A DNA stretch of 53,866 bases from Bacteroidales bacterium. Its GTDB lineage: Bacteria > Bacteroidota > Bacteroidia > Bacteroidales > Muribaculaceae. Each line of letters begins with the position of its first letter. Positions within the stretch are counted from its first letter, which is position 1. Where the stretch lies: NCBI GenBank assembly GCA_022768005.1, contig JALEMF010000022.1, positions 1 through 53,866 on the forward strand, given 5' to 3'. The notes under the pieces were generated by a model. The model saw only the letters and a list, made by a program, of their open reading frames with translations. It made no database searches and was not told the DNA's origin. The position numbers and the translations under genes were made by a program. Positions 35,697 to 44,708 of this stretch are shown here, piece by piece.

Positions 35697-37703
35697 ATGG
35701 ATTTTAAGAAGAAAAACGATAACAAATCAAGTAACAATAAGGGTGGGTTCAGTCTGCTTTGGATGTACGGTATCCTTTTTGCGATTGTTATTGCCGGCTC
35801 GTTTTTTATTGATGATAATTCAATAAACAAACCTGTTTCTTGGACCGAATTTGAATCTTACGTTTCGCGTAAAGGTGTCAAGAGCATTGTGGTGTATAAC
35901 AATACGCTGAAAGTTGAAGCCGAACTTACCAAGAACCTCGCTGACTCAATATTTACGAAGGAGCAAATCAGCAAAACTCAAAAATACAAGGTCAATACTA
36001 AAGGTCCGTCTATTGACGGTATTAAAGACAAGATTGATAAGTGGCAATCTGACGGCACTTTCACGGGTGACGTCAGCTATATGGAAGAAAAAGATTATTC
36101 TAATCTTATATGGTCGTATGGTCCTATTATTCTCATGATTGTAATTTTTATATATATTATGAGAAAAATGAGTACCGGTGGCGGACCGGGCGGCGGTGTT
36201 TTCAGTGTCGGAAAATCCAATGCAGAGGTATATGATAAGGATAATTCTTCAAAGGTCACTTTTAATGATGTGGCTGGACTCGCCGAGGCTAAAACGGAAG
36301 TTGAGGAAATCGTGGATTTTCTTAAGAATCCCGGACGATATACTGAACTCGGCGGTAAAATACCTAAGGGTGCACTGCTCGTAGGTCCTCCGGGTACAGG
36401 TAAAACACTTCTTGCACGTGCTGTGGCAGGTGAGGCTAATGTGCCTTTCTTCTCAATGTCCGGCAGTAACTTCGTTGAAATGTTCGTAGGTGTAGGTGCT
36501 TCACGTGTGAGAGACTTGTTCCGTCAAGCAAAAGAAAAAGCACCGTGCATCGTGTTTATTGATGAAATTGATGCCGTAGGTCGTGCGAGAAGTAAAAATG
36601 CCGGTATGAACTCTAATGATGAGCGTGAAAGCACTTTGAATCAGTTGCTTACTGAAATGGACGGCTTCGGTACTAACAGCGGTGTCATAATTCTTGCCGC
36701 TACGAACCGTGCTGATATCCTTGATAAGGCACTTCTCCGTGCAGGACGTTTTGACCGTCAGATTTATGTTGAACTTCCTGATCTGCATGACAGAATTGAG
36801 ATATTCAAAGTCCACTTGCGTAATGTCAAAATTGATGATACTGTGGATTTGGAACTCCTCGCTCGTCAGACTCCCGGTTTCTCCGGTGCGGATATTGCAA
36901 ATGTATGTAATGAAGCCGCACTTATTGCCGCTCGCCGCAATAAGTCCTCAGTACAGCGTAAGGACTTTACAGATGCAGTAGATAGAATTATCGGCGGACT
37001 TGAAAAACGTTCTAAAATCACTACTGACGAGGAAAAGAAATCTATCGCTATTCATGAAGCCGGTCATGCTACCGTATCTTGGCATCTTGAATACGCTAAT
37101 CCGCTGATTAAAGTTACTATAGTGCCGCGTGGTAAGGCTCTCGGTGCTGCCTGGTATCTTCCGGAAGAACGTCAGATTGTGCCACAACAGGCTATCCTTG
37201 ACGATATATGTTCACTCCTTGCCGGACGTGCCGCTGAAGAAATGTTTATCGGAACAGTTTCCACAGGTGCTGCGAACGACCTTGAAAGAGTCACCAAGCA
37301 GGCGTACGCAATGGTGGTTTATTACGGCATGAGTAACTTGCTGCCAAATGTTTGTTACTATGATTCTACCGGTCAGGACTATATGTTCTCAAAGCCGTAT
37401 AGTGAAGACAGAGCGGAAATTATTGATAAGGAAGTTTCTCGTATTATCCAAGAACAATATCAGCGTGCAAAAGACATTTTGAAACAATACGCTGATGGGC
37501 ACGCTAAACTTGCGGATACGCTATTGAAGAACGAGGTCATCTTTGCTGAAGATGCTGAAAAAATTTTCGGTAAGAGACAGTGGACCTCAAGAACTGATGA
37601 AATTCTTGCCTCACGTGAGTCAGGAGAAAAAACAGCCGATGGTGAGAACAATAATAAAGATTCAGAACCAACTCCGCCACCAATTCCTAAAATGGAAAAT
37701 TAA
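35697..37703 (+). CDS. ftsH: ATP-dependent zinc metalloprotease FtsH
   Basis: A 668-residue membrane protease. Two membrane segments (about 17-36 and 140-157) flank a periplasmic domain. The AAA domain has Walker A GPPGTGKT (about 225-232), Walker [14 protein letters not shown] and the [23 protein letters not shown]. The zinc site HEAGH is at about 453-457. It degrades misfolded membrane and regulatory proteins. The C-terminal tail is hydrophilic and Pro-rich. It is followed by a strong terminator. Confidence 0.98.
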   Translation: MDFKKKNDNKSSNNKGGFSLLWMYGILFAIVIAGSFFIDDNSINKPVSWTEFESYVSRKGVKSIVVYNNTLKVEAELTKNLADSIFTKEQISKTQKYKVNTKGPSIDGIKDKIDKWQSDGTFTGDVSYMEEKDYSNLIWSYGPIILMIVIFIYIMRKMSTGGGPGGGVFSVGKSNAEVYDKDNSSKVTFNDVAGLAEAKTEVEEIVDFLKNPGRYTELGGKIPKGALLVGPPGTGKTLLARAVAGEANVPFFSMSGSNFVEMFVGVGASRVRDLFRQAKEKAPCIVFIDEIDAVGRARSKNAGMNSNDERESTLNQLLTEMDGFGTNSGVIILAATNRADILDKALLRAGRFDRQIYVELPDLHDRIEIFKVHLRNVKIDDTVDLELLARQTPGFSGADIANVCNEAALIAARRNKSSVQRKDFTDAVDRIIGGLEKRSKITTDEEKKSIAIHEAGHATVSWHLEYANPLIKVTIVPRGKALGAAWYLPEERQIVPQQAILDDICSLLAGRAAEEMFIGTVSTGAANDLERVTKQAYAMVVYYGMSNLLPNVCYYDSTGQDYMFSKPYSEDRAEIIDKEVSRIIQEQYQRAKDILKQYADGHAKLADTLLKNEVIFAEDAEKIFGKRQWTSRTDEILASRESGEKTADGENNNKDSEPTPPPIPKMEN

Positions 37704-37716
37704 TTTCTGATATAGC

Positions 37717-37756
37717 AAAAGTCAGAAGTCGCATCATAGTGACTTCTGACTTTTTT
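37717..37756 (+). terminator. Terminator after ftsH
   Basis: A perfect 14-bp stem AAAAGTCAGAAGTC / GACTTCTGACTTTT (37717-37730 with 37741-37754) with a T run, 13 bases after the ftsH stop. Confidence 0.9.
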
Positions 37757-37986
37757 GCGTTCGGTCTGTAAAAAAATCTGAATGTCATCACTAAATATCT
37801 ATCATAGACCGCTCACCTCCCAAGTGCGAATATATCGGAAGTTTGTTTACCGGGTGTTTTTTACAGCCGAGCCTCGGCGAGGCTCCCTAATGATGTTACC
37901 TTTACTTGTTTTCTTAAAAATATATCGATATATTCTACATTAAATGGAAGAGCCGTGTTCATTTACAAGCGGTAATACTGATAATT
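37757..37986. other. Intergenic region with GC-rich palindrome, no gene seen
   Basis: About 230 bases between the ftsH terminator and the glycosidase promoter. It contains a long-range inverted repeat CGGTCTGT / ATAGACCG (near 37763 and 37806, with one G-T pair) and the GC-rich palindrome GAGCCTCggcGAGGCTC at 37869-37885. This stands out from its AT-rich surroundings. No protein-like frame is present on either strand. A small RNA is possible but not shown. Confidence 0.4.
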
Positions 37987-38017
37987 TTTGCGACATCGGA
38001 AAAAATTCGTAACTTTG
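37987..38017 (+). promoter_or_regulatory. Promoter of the glycosidase-manA-lpxB unit
   Basis: TTTG (37987-37990), 19 bases, then TAACTTTG (38010-38017): an exact Bacteroidetes consensus promoter, 31 bases before the ATG at 38049. Confidence 0.82.
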
Positions 38018-38048
38018 AAAAAAATATTGTCAAATTTTTAATAGCATA

Positions 38049-40301
38049 ATGAAATTAAGAAATTTACTTATTGCTGCGGCTTCATTCTTTTGTGCCAATC
38101 AGTGTTTAGCACAGGAATTTGTGAGCACTGATGCTTATAAGTGGACTGCAGACTCTATAATCCAGGGTGAATTTAAGGCATACGCTATTGATGCTCGTCA
38201 TATCGTTTCAAATTATTCCGCTCGTCCTCACTATAAAATGCCTATTGAGAAGGAATGGACTTTGAAAAATGATATTTCAAGTTATCCGCAGTTAGTAACT
38301 CCGAATAAACTCCATACTGCCATCTATAATATGGCACTTGACGAAATGGTGAATGCCGTTGAGCCGGACACTACTCTTCGTACCGGTAAGGAATGGGCGG
38401 GGGTATGGACTCGTGACGTGAGTTATTCTATTATTTTGTCTATGGCATATCTTCAGCCTGAGGCTTCTCGTATTTCACTAATGAAGAAGGTTAACCGTGC
38501 CGGCAAGATTATTCAAGACACCGGTTCCGGTGGCGCATGGCCTGTAAGTTCGGATCGTATGGTATGGGCTATTGCAGCATACGAAGTGTATAAAGTCACC
38601 GGTGATAAGAAGTGGCTTGAATATATTTATGATGTGATAAAAAAATCCATTGCAGATGATATTGAGGTTGTACTTTCTCCAAGCGGTCTTATGAAAGGAG
38701 AAACTTCATTTATCGATTGGCGCGAACAGAGTCACCCCAAGTGGATGCAGACAGTTGATGTTTATGGCACTGAGGCATTGGGTACTAATGTGGTTCATGC
38801 CACAGCACTTGACGTTGTCGTTAAAATAGCAAACATTCTCGGTGATAAATCAGGAATATCTTATTATGGTAACTTGCGGGATAATCTCGTGAAGAATATT
38901 AATGAAAAATTGTGGCTTGACGATAAAGGATATTATGGTATGTATTTTTACGGTCGTAACTATCCTATTATGAATCCGAGAGCGGAAACACTCGGTGAAT
39001 CTCTTGCCATTTTGTACGGTATCGCATCTGAGCAAAGGGCTGAATCTATCACTGAAAAAAATCCTAACACACCTTTCGGTCCTGCAATCTTCTTCCCGCA
39101 GATAAGTGATATGCCGTCGTACCATAACAATGCGCTTTGGCCTTTCGTTGCCGCTTATTGGGCTTTGGCTAATGCTAAAGTCGGCAATGAGGAAGGGACA
39201 ATGCTCGCTATCGGTTCTATTTTCCGCCCTGCTGCACTTTTCTGCACTAATAAGGAAAATTTCAACCTGGATAATGGTGATATTTACACGGAACTCAATT
39301 CTTCAAATATGCTCTGGTGTTTGTCCGGAAATCTTGCACTGACTTATAGAATACTTTTCGGTATTCAATTTGATGATAATCAGTTGAACTTCAAGCCATT
39401 TGTGCCTAAAATTATGTCTGCATCAAGAACACTGAAAGGTTTTCCGTACCGCGGAGCAAAATTGAATATTACCGTTGAGGGCTATGGTGACAAAATAAAG
39501 TCTTTCACCGTTAATGGTAAGGAACAGGCTCCGGTAATCAGTGCCAAAAAGTTGAAAGGTGAATACGATATTAAGATTGTGATGGCGGATAATGAAATAA
39601 ATCCGCTTAAAGTTAATCGCACACCGAATGTAAAAGCCCCGATTACTCCCATCGCTTGGATTGAGAACGGGGAACTGCATTGGAATCCTATCGAGTACAT
39701 CGGTCATTATGTAGTGCTGAGAAATGGAAAACGAATTGCCGAAACTCGTCAGACCAAGTACGATATTGTATCCGATGGCGAATACCAGGTTATTGGCGTA
39801 TCTACAGATGGGGTAGAGTCTTTTGCTTCCGAGCCTCGTAACACTGTTAAGCCGATAATGGTGCAAATGCCGGGTGAAAAATCAGAGATGGTGTCACCTG
39901 AAGTCTCTTATCAGCCGAAAGAAAAACTTGAGGGTTACTATGGCAATGGATTTGTAGAGGTTGACCATAATACAAAGCCGATAAGTTGTAGAGTCAATAT
40001 TGAAAAAGAAGGTAATTATTCAGTTACACTCAGATACGCAAACGGAAATGGTCCGGTTAACACTGAAAATAAATGCGCTATCCGCACCGTCAGAGTTGAT
40101 AACTTCAAAGGTGTTTTTGTAATGCCTACACGAGGAGTTGCTAACTGGAATGACTGGGGCATAACAAATCCTGTTCATGTACTTCTTACCCCCGGTGAAC
40201 ACGTTGTGAACATTTATTTCGCCGACAGTAATGAAAATATGAACTTAGATACAAACCATGCAATCATTGATTGCGCTTACTTCACTTATTTAGCAGAATA
40301 A
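38049..40301 (+). CDS. Secreted six-hairpin (alpha/alpha)6 glycosidase with C-terminal carbohydrate-binding module
   Basis: A 750-residue protein with signal peptide MKLRNLLIAAASFFCANQCL, cut near LAQ. The catalytic part (about 90-480) resembles the GH63/MGH1-like or glycogen-debranching-like (alpha/alpha)6 barrels: KEWAGVWTRDVSYSIILSMA, TGSGGAWPVSSDRMVWAIAA, SFIDWREQSHPKWMQ and PSYHNNALWPFVAAYWALA. A fibronectin-like segment (about 555-615) and a CBM35/CBM6-like beta-sandwich (about 635-750, YYGNGFVEVDHN, NYSVTLRYANG) follow. The substrate is not evident. The manA gene starts at the very next base after its stop, hinting at mannose-containing glycans. Confidence 0.72.
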   Translation: MKLRNLLIAAASFFCANQCLAQEFVSTDAYKWTADSIIQGEFKAYAIDARHIVSNYSARPHYKMPIEKEWTLKNDISSYPQLVTPNKLHTAIYNMALDEMVNAVEPDTTLRTGKEWAGVWTRDVSYSIILSMAYLQPEASRISLMKKVNRAGKIIQDTGSGGAWPVSSDRMVWAIAAYEVYKVTGDKKWLEYIYDVIKKSIADDIEVVLSPSGLMKGETSFIDWREQSHPKWMQTVDVYGTEALGTNVVHATALDVVVKIANILGDKSGISYYGNLRDNLVKNINEKLWLDDKGYYGMYFYGRNYPIMNPRAETLGESLAILYGIASEQRAESITEKNPNTPFGPAIFFPQISDMPSYHNNALWPFVAAYWALANAKVGNEEGTMLAIGSIFRPAALFCTNKENFNLDNGDIYTELNSSNMLWCLSGNLALTYRILFGIQFDDNQLNFKPFVPKIMSASRTLKGFPYRGAKLNITVEGYGDKIKSFTVNGKEQAPVISAKKLKGEYDIKIVMADNEINPLKVNRTPNVKAPITPIAWIENGELHWNPIEYIGHYVVLRNGKRIAETRQTKYDIVSDGEYQVIGVSTDGVESFASEPRNTVKPIMVQMPGEKSEMVSPEVSYQPKEKLEGYYGNGFVEVDHNTKPISCRVNIEKEGNYSVTLRYANGNGPVNTENKCAIRTVRVDNFKGVFVMPTRGVANWNDWGITNPVHVLLTPGEHVVNIYFADSNENMNLDTNHAIIDCAYFTYLAE

Positions 40302-41273
40302 ATGGTATTGTCGCTATATAAATTCGATTATTATCTCAAAAATGTAATTTGGGGAGGCTCTAAAATCTCTGAATACAAGAATATCACGCTTCCGAGTAAT
40401 GATATCGGTGAGTGTTGGGAGATTTCCGGCATTAAGGAACATGAATCATCTGTAATCGGCGGACCTGATTCAGGCTTGCCTCTATCTCAGTTGCTTGCAA
40501 AGTACGGTGAGAAAATTGTAGGTAAGGAGACTTATCAAAAGTTCGGAAATGAGTTCCCGATTTTGATTAAAATTCTTGATACGAGAGATAAACTTTCGTT
40601 TCAAGTTCACCCGGGGGAGGAACTTGCTCTTACGAGGCATCATTCTCACGGTAAAACCGAGATGTGGTACGTCGTTGACTCTGAGGGAGATGCTCAGATA
40701 CATGCCGGATTTAATCGAGATATTTCTTTTGATGAATATAGGAGAATGGTGGAAGACGGTAGTCTTGTGAATGTGATAAACTGTTTTCACCCTAAAGTTG
40801 GTGAAATTTATCTCATTGAGCCCGGCACTGTTCATGCTATCGGTGCAGGAAATTTGCTCATTGAAGTTCAGCAGACGTCGGATATCACATATCGTATTTT
40901 TGACTACAATCGCAGAGATAAAAACGGAAAACTTCGTGAACTTCACACGGAACTTGCGTGTGACGCTATTAATTACTCTGCCGACAGAAATATTCACTTA
41001 CAGCCGGTGGAAGTCTGTAAGGACACTGAGTTGCTTGTGAATTGTAATTGTTTTAATGTGAAAAAGATACGCATTTCCGGTGTCAGAAATATTGATTTAT
41101 CGCAGCGTGATTGTTTCACAATCCTCATGAGCATTGATGCTGACTTTACTATTCAAGCTAATGAATGTAAGGAAGATTTGGGCAGGGGGCATGCTATTTT
41201 AGTTTCAGCCTTCGTGGATAATGTGACTGTTGATGGCAACGGCGAGTTGCTTATGGTGACTATGCCGGAATAA
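40302..41273 (+). CDS. manA: Mannose-6-phosphate isomerase, class I
   Basis: A 323-residue cupin-type zinc isomerase. Metal ligands are visible in SFQVHPGEELAL (Gln and His, about 99-110), KTEMWYVVDSEG (Glu) and IEPGTVHAIGAGNLLIEVQQ (His). It begins KFDYYLKNVIWGGSKISEY, as bacterial type I enzymes do. It interconverts mannose-6-phosphate and fructose-6-phosphate. Its ATG follows the glycosidase stop directly (TAAATG), so translation is probably coupled. The length is typical for the short bacterial form. Confidence 0.92.
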   Translation: MVLSLYKFDYYLKNVIWGGSKISEYKNITLPSNDIGECWEISGIKEHESSVIGGPDSGLPLSQLLAKYGEKIVGKETYQKFGNEFPILIKILDTRDKLSFQVHPGEELALTRHHSHGKTEMWYVVDSEGDAQIHAGFNRDISFDEYRRMVEDGSLVNVINCFHPKVGEIYLIEPGTVHAIGAGNLLIEVQQTSDITYRIFDYNRRDKNGKLRELHTELACDAINYSADRNIHLQPVEVCKDTELLVNCNCFNVKKIRISGVRNIDLSQRDCFTILMSIDADFTIQANECKEDLGRGHAILVSAFVDNVTVDGNGELLMVTMPE

Positions 41274-41286
41274 TTTTTCTCTTGGT

Positions 41287-42420
41287 ATGAAGTATTTTCT
41301 TATAGCAGGCGAGGCGTCAGGCGATTTGCATGCATCACAGTTGATTAAGTCGCTTCGTGCAGTGGATTCACAGGCAGAATTCGCTTTTCTCGGCGGTGAT
41401 ATGATGGCTGAGGCTACCGGAGTAGCACCGATAGTACATTATAAGTCAATGGCATATATGGGCTTTGTAGATGTGTTACTTCACCTGAAGTCTGTTCTTG
41501 GAAATTTAAGTAAAGCAAAATCGTCGCTGAAAGCACTTATGCCTGATGCGTTGATACTCATTGATTATCCGTCTTTTAACTTGCGCATTGCGAAGTATGC
41601 TTACGGCTTAAATATTCCCGTCTATTATTATATTTCCCCGAAGGTGTGGGCGTGGAAGGAGCATCGTGTTAAGGATATAAGGAAGTATGTCCGTCAAGTA
41701 TTTTCAATACTCCCGTTTGAAGTGGATTTTTATCGTAAGCATGGTATGCAAATTATGTACGTTGGAAATCCTACTCTGAATGAGGTCGATGAAAAACTTT
41801 CTCATATAATTTCAGAAGAAGATTTCAGAAGCAAAAATGATCTAAGTTCCGAACCTGTCCTGGCACTTGTGCCGGGAAGCAGAATCTCTGAAATCAAGTC
41901 TAATTTGCCATATATGGTGAAGGCTGCTGAAAATCTTAAGGGGGTTCACTTGACTGTTATTGCCGCCGCTCCCGGTATTGACAGCAGTATTTACGATGAG
42001 ATTGCTCCGGAAGTAAAGAGAATAACGGGACAGACGTTTGAACTGATGAATTATGCTTGTGCAGCACTCGTTACAAGTGGTACGGCTACCCTTGAAACTG
42101 CACTTTTAGGCACACCTCAAGTGGTTGTGTATCGTGCAGTTGGTTCCAAGTTCGTCTATAATGTGTTCAAGCATATTCTAAAGGTGAAGTTCGTATCGCT
42201 TCCGAACCTTATCGCGAACCGTGATATCGTCAAGGAACTGCTTTTGCACCTTTGCACGGTTAAAAATATATCTGAAAACCTTAATGATATATGGCTCGGT
42301 GGCGAAAAGCGTGAAGCAATGATTAGGGATTACGAGGAGTTGCGTTCTCTGCTTGGCACGTCAGATGCTCCTATGCTTACAGCACAGACTATTTATTCGG
42401 AACTTACTGATAATGTTTAG
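41287..42420 (+). CDS. lpxB: Lipid-A-disaccharide synthase
   Basis: A 377-residue GT19 enzyme. Motifs are FLIAGEASGDLHASQLIKSL (about 4-23), YKSMAYMGFVDVLLHL, LIDYPSFNLRIAKYA, YYISPKVWAWKEHRVK and LVPGSRISEIKSNLPYM, then TSGTATLETALLGTPQVVVY. It joins UDP-diacylglucosamine and lipid X into the lipid A disaccharide at the inner membrane. It begins 13 bases after manA and is last in the unit. Its 3' end overlaps the convergent PHP gene by 17 bases. Confidence 0.96.
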   Translation: MKYFLIAGEASGDLHASQLIKSLRAVDSQAEFAFLGGDMMAEATGVAPIVHYKSMAYMGFVDVLLHLKSVLGNLSKAKSSLKALMPDALILIDYPSFNLRIAKYAYGLNIPVYYYISPKVWAWKEHRVKDIRKYVRQVFSILPFEVDFYRKHGMQIMYVGNPTLNEVDEKLSHIISEEDFRSKNDLSSEPVLALVPGSRISEIKSNLPYMVKAAENLKGVHLTVIAAAPGIDSSIYDEIAPEVKRITGQTFELMNYACAALVTSGTATLETALLGTPQVVVYRAVGSKFVYNVFKHILKVKFVSLPNLIANRDIVKELLLHLCTVKNISENLNDIWLGGEKREAMIRDYEELRSLLGTSDAPMLTAQTIYSELTDNV

Positions 42421-43219
42421 CCAGCAATCCCTTTACATCGTCAAGTGATGCGTCAATAAGTGCAGGGACGTGAGCGTCACTGCTGACTATTATGTTTACT
42501 CCGCCTTGAATCAGTTTATCCCAATATCTTTCAGAAGGGAAAAGGCGACCGCGCTGAGCATACACTTTCGTGTTTATTTCCACAATAGGCTTTTTGGCAA
42601 TGATGACGTCAATAAGTTCGTTGACGAGTGACTGATACCAAGGCTCATCTTCAATACCGGGTTTGAAATGAGAAGAATTGTCGCCGATTTTGTCAAAGTG
42701 ACCTATGATATCAAATCCTCCGGCGTTTACCATTTCAATAGAATGGGCGTAAAACGTTTCTACAACGTAGCGTATATCATTGCGAAAATTGTCGTGCATC
42801 TTTTGCATAAATCTGTCGTAATGGCCGTCAACGTCAATGAGTTCGCCTGTAAAGTCCGGAATAAAATGCACCGAGCCGATTCTGTAATCAAGATTGAGCG
42901 TGTCAAAATACGGGTGAGACGGTCCCCATTCTTTGCCGAGAAAATCTATTTCCATACCGGCGAAAAAACGTGTCTTTGCAGATGAATACTGATGCTGAAT
43001 TTCCTTTACCTGATTGAGGTATCTTTCAGCATTATCTTTCAGCATATTACAAGAAGAAATAATAGGCACCGGGGAGTGGGGTGAAAAACCGTAAACATCA
43101 AAATTCGATTTTACGGCTTTCTCTGCAAATGCTATCATTTGCGCTCTGCCGTCACAGAATTCCGTGTGAGAATGTAAATTGTATTTCTTGGCGTCTTTTA
43201 TTTCTTCAAGTATATTCAT
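42404..43219 (-). CDS. PHP-domain histidinol-phosphatase family protein
   Basis: A 271-residue PHP phosphoesterase. Metal-binding motifs are NLHSHTEFCDGR (about 15-26), FSPHSP, GMEIDFLG, GSVHFIP, IIGHFDKIG and SSDAHVP near the end. These match HisK-type histidinol-phosphatases, which make histidinol in histidine synthesis. It is distant from any his gene here, so another phosphoester substrate is possible. It follows cstA by 5 bases and overlaps lpxB at the 3' ends. Confidence 0.85.
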   Translation of the reverse strand: MNILEEIKDAKKYNLHSHTEFCDGRAQMIAFAEKAVKSNFDVYGFSPHSPVPIISSCNMLKDNAERYLNQVKEIQHQYSSAKTRFFAGMEIDFLGKEWGPSHPYFDTLNLDYRIGSVHFIPDFTGELIDVDGHYDRFMQKMHDNFRNDIRYVVETFYAHSIEMVNAGGFDIIGHFDKIGDNSSHFKPGIEDEPWYQSLVNELIDVIIAKKPIVEINTKVYAQRGRLFPSERYWDKLIQGGVNIIVSSDAHVPALIDASLDDVKGLLAKHYQ

Positions 43220-43224
43220 GATTT

Positions 43225-44682
43225 TTAGTAGTCAAATTCTTTTTTACAATCGTTTGAAAGTAGTCTTTTTCGGTAAATGAGAAATAGTAATAGTAAAATT
43301 GCCGCTGTTGCGATGCCGCAGGAGTATGCTAATGTGTGGCTCAGCCCGAAACCTTCCGGCGATGGAGCTATCAGAAGGTAAGATACGCTGACGGTTGTCA
43401 TAAATAGTGCCGGAACTATTGAAATCAGCCAGTATTTTCTCTTTCTTGCCAGATATACCGTTACCGCCCATAATGTGAATACAGCAAGTGTCTGGTTGCT
43501 CCACGCAAAGTATCTCCATAAGATGTTGAAATCGTGTTGCATGACGATGTATGCGATGATAAACAGCGGTACTGATATTATCAGTCGGCGTGATATCTTT
43601 TTCTGGTTAAGTTTAAGAAAATCCGCTGCTATCAGTCGTGCGCTTCTGAGTGCTGTGTCTCCGGTGGTGATTGGGGCTATCACTACTCCAAGTACTGCGA
43701 GTAATCCGCCCATTGTACCGAGCCAGTTAAATGATACGTCGCGAACGAGTTGACCTGCCGAGTGTTCTGACATATATGATGCGAGTCCTTCGTATCCCCC
43801 TGTGAATGTGATTGCTGCTGCCGCCCATATCAGTGCTACAATTCCTTCTGCCACCATTGCACCGAAGAAAATCGGGCGACCGAGTTTTTCATTTGTGATG
43901 CAACGAGCCATCATCGGTGATTGTGTGGCGTGGAACCCGGATATTGCTCCGCATGCTATTGAAACGAACATCATCGGGAAGATAGGGTGGGAGGCTGCCT
44001 GGTCTGCCGGATAGCGGTTTTGCAGTCCTTCGGTCAGAGTGGCAGGTATTGTCACGTCTCCGAATATCATCACTCCCATTAGTCCTATTGCCATAAACAG
44101 AAGTGCGCAGCCGAATATCGGATAGAAGTTGCCGATAAGTTTGTCTATAGGGAGAAGAGTTGCTAATATATAATAGATGAATATGATGAGTATCCAGAAG
44201 TTTTTATCCATCCATTCCGGTGTTATGCCGGATATGATGTCTGCCGGTGTGATTACGAACACCACGCCTACAAGGATTAATAATACTATGGAAAATCCTC
44301 GCATCACTTGTTTTATCCCGTTCCCAAGTTCGTGACCCACAATTTCCGGTAATGAAATTCCTCCGGCACGGACGCAGACCATTGCGGAAAGGTAATCATG
44401 CACCGCTCCTGCAAAGATTGTCCCGAATACTATCCACAGGAATGCTGCCGGTCCGAACATCACGCCCATTATCGCACCGAAAATAGGACCGAGACCTGCT
44501 ATGTTCAGAAATTGAATCAGGAATACTCTCCATGACGAAATCGGTGTGTAATCCACGTCATCACGTCTTGTGATAGCAGGGGTAGGTCTGTTCGGGTCTA
44601 TTCCGAAAATTTTTTCAGTTAGTTTGCCGTAGATTATGTATCCGACAATAAGTATGGCTAAAGATATAAGGAAGAGTGACAT
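43225..44682 (-). CDS. cstA: CstA-family carbon starvation protein, predicted peptide/pyruvate transporter
   Basis: A 485-residue inner-membrane protein with about 13 hydrophobic segments. It has the CstA hallmarks FLIQFLNIAGLGPIFGAIMG (about 53-72), GAVHDYLSAMVCVRAGG, IACGAISGFHATQSPMMARC and GGLLAVLGVVIAPITTGDTA. Family members import peptides or pyruvate under carbon limitation. This is the short form usual in Bacteroidetes, without the long C-terminal part of E. coli CstA. It lies 26 bases downstream of the TPR/PD40 gene. Confidence 0.92.
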   Translation of the reverse strand: MSLFLISLAILIVGYIIYGKLTEKIFGIDPNRPTPAITRRDDVDYTPISSWRVFLIQFLNIAGLGPIFGAIMGVMFGPAAFLWIVFGTIFAGAVHDYLSAMVCVRAGGISLPEIVGHELGNGIKQVMRGFSIVLLILVGVVFVITPADIISGITPEWMDKNFWILIIFIYYILATLLPIDKLIGNFYPIFGCALLFMAIGLMGVMIFGDVTIPATLTEGLQNRYPADQAASHPIFPMMFVSIACGAISGFHATQSPMMARCITNEKLGRPIFFGAMVAEGIVALIWAAAAITFTGGYEGLASYMSEHSAGQLVRDVSFNWLGTMGGLLAVLGVVIAPITTGDTALRSARLIAADFLKLNQKKISRRLIISVPLFIIAYIVMQHDFNILWRYFAWSNQTLAVFTLWAVTVYLARKRKYWLISIVPALFMTTVSVSYLLIAPSPEGFGLSHTLAYSCGIATAAILLLLFLIYRKRLLSNDCKKEFDY

Positions 44683-44708
44683 ATAATTCTGGTTTATGTT
44701 TTGTTGTA

